A DNA stretch of 29,959 bases from Flavobacteriales bacterium UBA972 (GTDB taxonomy: Bacteria; Bacteroidota; Bacteroidia; Flavobacteriales; Schleiferiaceae): NCBI GenBank assembly GCA_002292855.1, contig DBBY01000025.1, positions 4,526-34,484 on the forward strand, read 5' to 3'. Shown here piece by piece: positions 24,972 through 29,959 of this stretch. Position numbers and translations under genes: made by a program. Below the pieces are notes generated by a model that was not told the origin of the DNA, did not search any database, and saw only the letters and a list, made by a program, of their open reading frames with translations. Numbering within the stretch: position 1 is the stretch's first letter; the number at the start of each line of letters is the position of its first letter.

Positions 24972-26191
24972 AGGTTCAAGAAGTCAAGCAACGATTTGGT
25001 ATCATCGGTACCCAGCCTGCGCTGGACCGCGCCCTGTACAAGGCGATTCAGGTCGCCGCCACCGATATTTCGGTACTGGTGACGGGCGAAAGCGGCGTGG
25101 GCAAGGAGAACATCCCCAAGATTATTCACCACCTGTCGCACCGCAAGCACGCCCCCTTGGTTGCGGTCAACTGCGGGGCAATACCCGAGGGCACTATTGA
25201 TTCGGAACTTTTTGGTCACGAGAAGGGAGCCTTTACTGGGGCCGCCGGAGCTCGAAAGGGCTATTTTGAAGAGGCCGACGGCGGAACCATCTTCTTGGAC
25301 GAGGTCGGTGAGCTTCCCTTGGGTACGCAAGTGCGCTTGCTGAGGGTGCTCGAGACGGGGGAATTCATCAAGGTAGGGTCTTCGAAGGCCCAAAAAATCG
25401 ACGTGCGCGTGGTCGGGGCCACCAACGTAGACATGCTCGATAAAATTGAAAAGGGTCAGTTTCGAGAGGATTTGTTTTACCGTCTTAATACGGTCGAGAT
25501 TTCGCTTCCGCCCCTGCGGGAGCGCAAGGACGACATTCACCTCTTGTTTCGCAAGTTTGCCCAAGATTTCTCGCAGAAGTACCGAGTACCGGCGGTTCGC
25601 CTCTCGGAGGAGGCAGTGGCGGTGCTTGAATCCTACCGATGGCCCGGAAACATTCGCCAGCTCCGCAACCTGGTAGAACAGCTTTGCGTGGTGGAGAGCG
25701 ATCGCGAAATTCAGTCGGAGGTGCTGCGCCAGTACATTCCAGAGATTGACCGCCGCAGCGTTCCGGCCCGGCGTGACGACGTTTTGTCTCATTCCGAATT
25801 CAATACCGAGCGCGAAATCCTGTACAAGGTGCTCTTTGACATGCGCAACGACCTCAACAACCTCAAGCAGGCTGTGTCGAGCATGACGGGTTCAGGCTTT
25901 GCACAGCCTTCGGCGCCTGCCGAATCTTCGCTGCCGGCGCTTCGGTCGGAGCCTGCCGCCGCCCCTGAGGCCCCTCGCTACATGAATTTACCCGAGGAGG
26001 AGGGCGAAGAAACCCTGGACGTAGACTCCGCGGTGGAATCTGCAGAGCACCTGTCGCTACAGGATCTTGAGCTCGAAACCATACGCAGGGTGCTCGAGCG
26101 CCACAAGGGTCGCCGCAAGAATGCCTCGGCCGAGTTGGGCATTAGCGAGCGCACGCTGTACCGCAAAATCAAGCAATACGGCCTCGACTGA
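24968..26191 (+). CDS. Sigma-54 dependent transcriptional activator (enhancer-binding protein)
   Basis: AAA+ activator of RpoN promoters, 407 residues. The sigma-54 interaction domain starts almost at the N-terminus: Walker A GESGVGKE (40-47), GAFTGA loop contacting sigma-54 (87-92), Walker B GGTIFLDE (105-112), sensor region VRVVGATNVDM and arginine-finger region FREDLFYRLN (165-174). After the AAA domain comes a low-complexity P/A/E/S linker (about 290-350), then a Fis-type helix-turn-helix (about 370-407, RKNASAELGISERTLYRKIK). There is no receiver, GAF or PAS domain, so any signal must act by another route. It sits in an operon with lptE. A sigma-54-like promoter lies about 2 kb downstream before groES and may be a target (inference). 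Confidence 0.94.
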   Translation: MKVQEVKQRFGIIGTQPALDRALYKAIQVAATDISVLVTGESGVGKENIPKIIHHLSHRKHAPLVAVNCGAIPEGTIDSELFGHEKGAFTGAAGARKGYFEEADGGTIFLDEVGELPLGTQVRLLRVLETGEFIKVGSSKAQKIDVRVVGATNVDMLDKIEKGQFREDLFYRLNTVEISLPPLRERKDDIHLLFRKFAQDFSQKYRVPAVRLSEEAVAVLESYRWPGNIRQLRNLVEQLCVVESDREIQSEVLRQYIPEIDRRSVPARRDDVLSHSEFNTEREILYKVLFDMRNDLNNLKQAVSSMTGSGFAQPSAPAESSLPALRSEPAAAPEAPRYMNLPEEEGEETLDVDSAVESAEHLSLQDLELETIRRVLERHKGRRKNASAELGISERTLYRKIKQYGLD

Positions 26192-26682
26192 TGCGGACCC
26201 TAGTCTTGGCCCTCATGGTTTTGGTCAGTGCCTGCAAGGGCATGTATTCCTTCACGGGTGGAGACGTCGGTAATGCCAAAACGCTCAGTGTCCTCGCCTT
26301 TGACAACCGGGCCGACCTGATCAACCCCATGCTTGCGCAGCGCTTTACCACAGAGCTTCAATCGGTCATGGTGCGCCAAACACCCCTGTCTCTGGTGGGC
26401 CGCGACGGCGACCTGCAGTTTAGCGGTGCCATAACCGAATACACGGTGCGCTCGGAGGCTCCGGCTGCCAACGATCAGGTGGCGCAGAGCCGTCTGAGTA
26501 TTTCGGTCAATGTGGAGTTTGTGAATGCGCTCAACGACGAAAAATCCTTTGCGCAGACTTTTTCTGCGTTTCGGAACTTCCCTGCATCCACCGACTTGCG
26601 CAGCGTCGAAGACGCCTTGGTCGAGGAGATGGTCAGCGAATTGAGCGATAAGATTTTTAACCGAGCCCTAGTACAGTGGTAG
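26191..26682 (+). CDS. lptE: LPS assembly lipoprotein LptE
   Basis: Outer-membrane lipoprotein that plugs the LptD barrel in lipopolysaccharide export. The 163 residues have a lipoprotein signal ending VSAC (Cys15) followed by KGMYSFTGGD, typical of Bacteroidota LptE. The body (LSVLAFDNRADLINPMLAQ, RFTTELQSVM, LSGAITEY-like strand FSGAITEYTV, RLSISVNVEFVN, KSFAQTFSAFRNF) fits the LptE alpha-beta fold. ATG overlaps the stop of the sigma-54 activator by one base (TGATG), and the downstream gene starts before its own stop. Family assignment combines sequence and locus. Confidence 0.88.
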   Translation: MRTLVLALMVLVSACKGMYSFTGGDVGNAKTLSVLAFDNRADLINPMLAQRFTTELQSVMVRQTPLSLVGRDGDLQFSGAITEYTVRSEAPAANDQVAQSRLSISVNVEFVNALNDEKSFAQTFSAFRNFPASTDLRSVEDALVEEMVSELSDKIFNRALVQW

Positions 26683-27788
26683 CCGAAGACGCCGCTCGAG
26701 TACAGGAGCTTTGGGCCAATCCCGACAAGGTGGCCGCCAGCGATTTGGTTTGGCTCGAGGAGTTAGTAGCGGCCTATCCCGCCGCGGTGCCGCTCTGGTG
26801 GCTTTACGTGAGGGCCGTTCAGCGTGCGGAATCGCCCAAGTTTGCTCAGGTGCTGCAGCGCTGTGCAGCAATTAGTCCCGATCGGTCTGCCCTAATGAGT
26901 TGGGTTGAGGAACCCCTGATACCCCAGGCCAAAGTTGCGAAGACGGAGCCCAAGGTTGCGAAGACGGAGCCCAAGGTTGCGAAGCCAGAGCCCAAGGTTG
27001 CGAAGCCCGAGCCCACGGTTGCGAAGCCGGAGCCGCAGGTTGAAGTTCCAAAGCCGGAGCCCATGGTCGCGAAGCCGGAGCCCAAGGTTGCCAAGCCAGA
27101 GCCCAAGGCCGAGGTTCCCCAGTCTGCCCCTGCGCAGCCCAAAGAAATAGACCTTGATTCTTTGCCCGAAAAGGTCCGTGCGCAAATACTGCGTTCCAGG
27201 GCGATTATGGCCAAGATTAAGGGCGAGGAACCAGCCCCATCAGCAGCTCCAGCAGCAACACCAGCTCTTGCGCCTGAGGTAAAGTCCTCGCCGGAACCCC
27301 TGGCTCCTGCCTTGGTGAAGCCCGATGCCCCAGAAAGCCCTGTTGTGGCAGAACCACTTGCTAAGCAAGATGCTCTGCCTAAACCCAAGCCGGCGGCTAA
27401 GGCAAAGCAAGAAGTCCCTAAGCCCAGCATTGCGGCAGAGTCGGCTGCGCCGGCGGCTGAAGGCCTAAGCCCCTTTGCTCAGTTTGTAACGCGACTCGCC
27501 AATTCGGCGGCTTCAGGGCCCAAGGCCGAAGATCTTATTGACGAGTTTTTGAGTACTAATCCGCGAATTTCGCCCTTAGACAAGCGAGATAAGGACGCGG
27601 TAGCACCCGTGGTCCAGAGCGAATCAAGCGAATTGGTAACGGGTCTGGTAACCGAGACCTTGGCCCGACTTTATGCCGAGCAAGGCCATGCTGCAAAGGC
27701 AATTCAAGCCTATGAAATTTTAAAGCTGCGCGTTCCCGAGAAAAGTTTGATATTTGCCGCCCGTATCGAAGCACTGCGAAACCAATAA
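26676..27788 (+). CDS. TPR-like protein with VAKPEP repeat region
   Basis: Conserved-locus protein of unknown function, 370 residues from GTG 26676, which overlaps the lptE stop by seven bases. Three parts can be seen: an N-terminal helical unit (about 1-82, LVWLEELVAAYPAAVPLWWL) resembling half of a TPR; a long disordered middle (about 83-290) rich in K, P, A, E and V, beginning with seven-residue VAKPEP repeats; and a C-terminal TPR-like hairpin (about 318-370, LARLYAEQGHAAKAIQAYEI and LRVPEKSLIFAARIEAL). There is no signal peptide or membrane segment, so it is probably cytoplasmic. It ends 11 bases before secG. It could be a scaffold or an envelope-biogenesis helper; the sequence does not say. 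Confidence 0.78.
   Translation: MVAEDAARVQELWANPDKVAASDLVWLEELVAAYPAAVPLWWLYVRAVQRAESPKFAQVLQRCAAISPDRSALMSWVEEPLIPQAKVAKTEPKVAKTEPKVAKPEPKVAKPEPTVAKPEPQVEVPKPEPMVAKPEPKVAKPEPKAEVPQSAPAQPKEIDLDSLPEKVRAQILRSRAIMAKIKGEEPAPSAAPAATPALAPEVKSSPEPLAPALVKPDAPESPVVAEPLAKQDALPKPKPAAKAKQEVPKPSIAAESAAPAAEGLSPFAQFVTRLANSAASGPKAEDLIDEFLSTNPRISPLDKRDKDAVAPVVQSESSELVTGLVTETLARLYAEQGHAAKAIQAYEILKLRVPEKSLIFAARIEALRNQ
26931..27119 (+). repeat. In-frame tandem 21-base repeat (K/T-VAK-T/P-EP)
   Basis: Units of about 21 bases, AAGGTTGCGAAGCCGGAGCC-like, run in register: 26931-26951, 26952-26972, 26973-26993, 26994-27014 and 27015-27035. A 27-base variant follows (QVEVPKPEP, 27036-27062), then two more units (27063-27104) and a decayed end. 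The first two encode VAKTEP, later ones VAKPEP. High nucleotide identity suggests recent duplication, so copy number may vary between strains. Confidence 0.9.
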
Positions 27789-27799
27789 TTTAGAAGAGT

Positions 27800-28165
27800 A
27801 TGACCTCGTTGTTTGTTATTTTAATTGCCCTTGTAAGCCTGTTATTAATGCTTGTCGTTCTGGTTCAGAGCCCCAAAAGCTCTGGAATGGGCGGGGCATT
27901 GGGCGGCAGCGGATCCAACATGCTTGGTGGCGTAAAGCGCACTTCAGACTTCTTAGAGCGCTCTACTTGGGTGCTGGCATTCACTCTTTTTGCCTTGGTT
28001 CTTTTGGTGAACATGTTCAACCCAGGGGTCGAGGGCAACGAAGTCGAAGAATCAGCCATGCAGGAGCAAATGGATGAGGCGCCCGTGGAGGCACCCGTTC
28101 AGACTCCCAATCAGGCACCCGGACAACCGGCTCAGCCTACGGGTCTTCCGGAGTCCGCAGAATAG
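27800..28165 (+). CDS. secG: Sec translocase subunit SecG
   Basis: Inner-membrane subunit of SecYEG that aids SecA-driven export. The 121 residues have two membrane segments (about 4-23 and 53-73) with the conserved loop LVQSPKSSGMGGALGGSGSN between them and TSDFLERSTWVLA before the second. Beyond residue 80 is a proline-, glutamine- and glutamate-rich tail, which many Bacteroidota SecG proteins carry. TAATTTAG at 27786-27793 is one base off a -7 box, but co-transcription from upstream is likelier. No terminator follows it before groES. Confidence 0.95.
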   Translation: MTSLFVILIALVSLLLMLVVLVQSPKSSGMGGALGGSGSNMLGGVKRTSDFLERSTWVLAFTLFALVLLVNMFNPGVEGNEVEESAMQEQMDEAPVEAPVQTPNQAPGQPAQPTGLPESAE

Positions 28166-28171
28166 TTTTTA

Positions 28172-28224
28172 CTGACAATGTTGCCAATGCGCTGACAGAT
28201 TGTCGCGTCATTGAGCATTTGACG
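28172..28224 (+). promoter_or_regulatory. Candidate activator-binding dyads upstream of groES
   Basis: Three small dyads lie 40-95 bases before the predicted sigma-54 start: TGACAATGTTGCCA (28173-28186, half-sites TGrCAA/TTGyCA), GACAGATTGTC (28194-28204) and CGTCA-N9-TGACG (28206-28210 with 28220-28224). CTGACA recurs exactly 20 bases apart (28172 and 28192), so on the same helix face. This is the usual distance for enhancer sites of sigma-54 activators. Role is inferred. Confidence 0.4.
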
Positions 28225-28239
28225 GGGCCTTAGGGGCCG

Positions 28240-28255
28240 TGGCACAACCTGTGCA
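28240..28255 (+). promoter_or_regulatory. Predicted sigma-54 promoter of groES-groEL
   Basis: TGGCAC-AACCT-GTGCA differs at one base from the sigma-54 consensus TGGCAC-N5-TTGCA, and the invariant GG and GC are exactly ten bases apart (28241-28242 and 28253-28254). Transcription would start near 28266, giving a leader of about 52 bases to ATG 28318. A weaker housekeeping -7 candidate, TCGATTTG, is at 28284-28291. Confidence 0.65.
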
Positions 28256-28317
28256 GTTGCAGTCCGGCTCTTCAACGGAGGAGTCGATTTGCAAACTATA
28301 AAACACAACAAACAATT

Positions 28318-28596
28318 ATGGCTAATTTGACCATTCGTCCGCTGGCTGACCGGGTAATCGTCGAGCCTGCAGCAGCGGAGACTAAAACGGCCTCGGGCAT
28401 CATAATTCCCGATACTGCCCAGGAGAAACCCCAACGTGGTATTGTCCGTGCTGTGGGTGGAGGCAAAAAAGACGAGCCAATGACCGTGAAGGTCGGCGAC
28501 CAAATTTTGTACGCGAAGTACGCAGGGTCCGAGATTCGCTATGAAGGCACGGACTTCTTGATCATGCGCGAGTCCGACATTTTAGCAATTATTTAA
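28318..28596 (+). CDS. groES: Co-chaperonin GroES
   Basis: Heptameric lid of the GroEL folding chamber; cytoplasmic. The 92 residues match the family length: IRPLADRVIVEPAAAETKTA at the start, the mobile loop TASGIIIPDTAQEKPQ (about 24-39) with its hydrophobic IIIP edge that docks on GroEL, GIVRAVGGG, VKVGDQILYAKYAGSEI and LIMRESDILAII at the end. It precedes groEL by 11 bases. The 152-base upstream gap is the largest in this block and holds the predicted sigma-54 promoter and dyads; a CIRCE element is not present. Confidence 0.98.
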   Translation: MANLTIRPLADRVIVEPAAAETKTASGIIIPDTAQEKPQRGIVRAVGGGKKDEPMTVKVGDQILYAKYAGSEIRYEGTDFLIMRESDILAII

Positions 28597-28607
28597 TTTA
28601 CAGAACC

Positions 28608-29959
28608 ATGAGTGCAAAAGATATTAAGTTTGACGTCGCAGCCCGCGACGGGATGCGCGCCGGAGTAGACGCCCTGGCCAATGCCGTGAAGGTCACGCTC
28701 GGTCCAAAGGGTCGCAACGTAATCATTGAGAAGTCGTTTGGCGCACCGCAGGTGACCAAGGACGGAGTTACGGTAGCTAAAGAAATTACGCTAGAAGATA
28801 AAATTCAAAACCTCGGAGCCCAAATGGTCAAGGAGGTAGCGAGCAAAACGGCGGATATTGCCGGAGACGGTACCACTACGGCCACGGTTTTGGCCCAGGC
28901 CATCATCAGCCAGGGTCACAAGAATGTCGCTGCGGGAGCTAATCCGATGGACCTCAAGCGCGGAATCGACAAGGCAGTTGCCAAGGTTGTTGAAAGCCTG
29001 CGCGCCCAGTCTCAAGAAGTTGGCGACAACATCAAAAAAGTAGAGCAGGTTGCGACCATTTCTGCCAACAACGACCCCACGATTGGTTCGCTCATTGCCG
29101 AGGCCATGGCCAAGGTTAAGAAGGAGGGTGTAATTACCGTCGAAGAAGCCAAGGGAACCGAAACCTACGTTGACATTGTCGAGGGAATGCAGTTTGACCG
29201 CGGATACCTGTCGGCCTACTTTGTGACCAATACCGAGAAGATGGTTGCTGACCTAGAGCGTCCGTTCATTTTGATTTACGACAAGAAGGTGAGCACGATG
29301 AAGGAGCTTCTCCCGATTCTTGAGCCGGTTGCCCAGACCGGGAAGCCCTTGCTAATCATTGCAGAAGACGTCGACGGCGAGGCCCTCGGAACCCTTGTGG
29401 TGAACAAGATTCGTGGTGCGCTGAAAATCGCAGCCGTGAAGGCTCCGGGATTCGGCGACCGCCGCAAGGCCATGCTAGAAGATCTTGCCGTCCTAACGGG
29501 TGCAACGGTCATCAGCGAGGAACGCGGCTTCAAGCTCGAGAATGCTACGATGGACATGCTCGGCACTGCCGAGAAGGTTACCATTGACAAGGACAACACG
29601 ACCATCGTCAATGGAGCGGGCAGCGCTGAAGATATTAAGGCACGCGTGCACCAAATCAAGGCCCAAATTGAAACGACTACCAGCGACTACGACCGCGAGA
29701 AGCTCCAGGAGCGTCTTGCCAAGTTGGCCGGCGGAGTAGCCGTGCTCTATGTGGGCGCCGCCTCTGAGGTCGAGATGAAGGAGAAGAAGGATCGTGTAGA
29801 CGATGCCTTAGCCGCTACTCGTGCTGCAATTGAAGAAGGTATTGTTCCAGGCGGAGGCGTTGCGCTGGTGCGCGCCATCGAGGCCTTGGCTGGCCTTCAG
29901 GGCTTGAACCTGGACGAGACCACGGGCATCAAGATCATTGCTCGCGCTATCGAAGAGCC
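28608..29959 (+). CDS. groEL: Chaperonin GroEL, C-terminus cut by window edge
   Basis: ATP-driven folding chamber, 14-mer, cytoplasmic. Translated from ATG 28608, 450 complete codons are present of about 545. Visible: VTLGPKGRNVIIEKSFGAP, the ATP site TKDGVTVAKEI and AGDGTTTATVLAQ (catalytic Asp about 87 in GDGTT), the hinge, the apical domain (EGMQFDRGYLSAYFVTN, APGFGDRRKAMLEDLAVLTG), RLAKLAGGVAVLYVGAASEVE and the second hinge text EEGIVPGGGVALVRAIEAL. The missing part is the final equatorial helices and any GGM tail. It follows groES in the usual order. Confidence 0.98.
   Translation, partial: MSAKDIKFDVAARDGMRAGVDALANAVKVTLGPKGRNVIIEKSFGAPQVTKDGVTVAKEITLEDKIQNLGAQMVKEVASKTADIAGDGTTTATVLAQAIISQGHKNVAAGANPMDLKRGIDKAVAKVVESLRAQSQEVGDNIKKVEQVATISANNDPTIGSLIAEAMAKVKKEGVITVEEAKGTETYVDIVEGMQFDRGYLSAYFVTNTEKMVADLERPFILIYDKKVSTMKELLPILEPVAQTGKPLLIIAEDVDGEALGTLVVNKIRGALKIAAVKAPGFGDRRKAMLEDLAVLTGATVISEERGFKLENATMDMLGTAEKVTIDKDNTTIVNGAGSAEDIKARVHQIKAQIETTTSDYDREKLQERLAKLAGGVAVLYVGAASEVEMKEKKDRVDDALAATRAAIEEGIVPGGGVALVRAIEALAGLQGLNLDETTGIKIIARAIEE

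Noticed and set aside
24779..25792. Long open frame (337 codons) antisense to the secreted protein and sigma-54 activator genes
   Set aside because: It is the complement of coding DNA with intact AAA+ motifs; no protein family features are seen.
26846..27430. Glycine/serine-rich frame antisense to the VAKPEP repeats
   Set aside because: Its apparent GSGFATLGSGF repeats are only the reverse-strand reading of the 21-base repeat.
28206..28224. CIRCE (HrcA operator) before groES, suggested by an inverted repeat with a nine-base spacer
   Set aside because: The spacer matches CIRCE but the arms (CGTCA/TGACG) do not resemble TTAGCACTC/GAGTGCTAA; kept only as a possible activator site.
28222..28240. 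GGGGCC-TTA-GGGGCC considered as a secG terminator hairpin
   Set aside because: It is mainly a direct repeat with at most a four-pair stem and lacks a T-run.

Overview
The window is a chromosomal segment of a Bacteroidota bacterium, most likely in the Flavobacteriales. This rests on the gliding/type IX secretion (T9SS) genes gldB, gldC and porP-gldK-gldL-gldM-gldN. It is supported by the order miaB / sigma-54 activator / lptE / secG / groES / groEL, by the scarcity of Shine-Dalgarno sequences, and by several upstream motifs matching the Bacteroidota -7 element TAnnTTTG. Base composition looks moderately GC-rich by eye. Coding is very dense. I see no tRNA, rRNA, CRISPR array, insertion sequence or phage gene, and no gene-free stretch over 300 bases.

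Layout. (1) 1-5013, minus strand: start of the division and cell wall (dcw) cluster, mraZ-rsmH-ftsL-ftsI-murE, every junction overlapping. murE runs off the left edge. Three MraZ boxes overlap the mraZ promoter. (2) 5184-6588, plus: an alpha/beta hydrolase and the ribosome-assembly GTPase EngB. (3) 6551-7902, minus: gldC and the lipoprotein gene gldB, divergent from nadE (7920-8747, plus) with only 17 bases between start codons. (4) 8744-12351, minus: a PafA-type alkaline phosphatase and an ABC-F ATPase, divergent from a DUF983 membrane protein (12428-12820). (5) 12817-22996, minus: in transcription order topA, an arginase-fold protein that seems to have lost its metal ligands, porP/sprF, gldK, gldL, gldM, gldN, a strong intrinsic terminator, then a FAD oxidoreductase. 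(6) 23107-29959, plus: miaB, a small secreted protein, a sigma-54 enhancer-binding protein, lptE, a repeat-containing TPR-like protein, secG, groES and groEL (cut by the right edge).

How the genes fit together. Much of the window builds and services the cell envelope: peptidoglycan and division (dcw), T9SS core and motor (PorP, GldK/L/M/N), gliding lipoprotein (GldB), LPS transport (LptE), Sec export (SecG) and a periplasmic phosphatase. RNA and ribosome functions (RsmH, EngB, ABC-F, MiaB) and chaperonins are mixed in.

Main points for a second look: a near-consensus sigma-54 promoter (TGGCAC-N5-GTGCA) with upstream dyads directly before groES, about 2 kb after a sigma-54 activator gene; three genes (gldB, the phosphatase, miaB) with a TAnnTTTG box exactly four bases before the ATG, predicting leaderless mRNAs; a MraZ operator covering the mraZ promoter; and the arginase-like pseudoenzyme next to the T9SS operon. 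All identifications are from reading the sequence; no database search was run.
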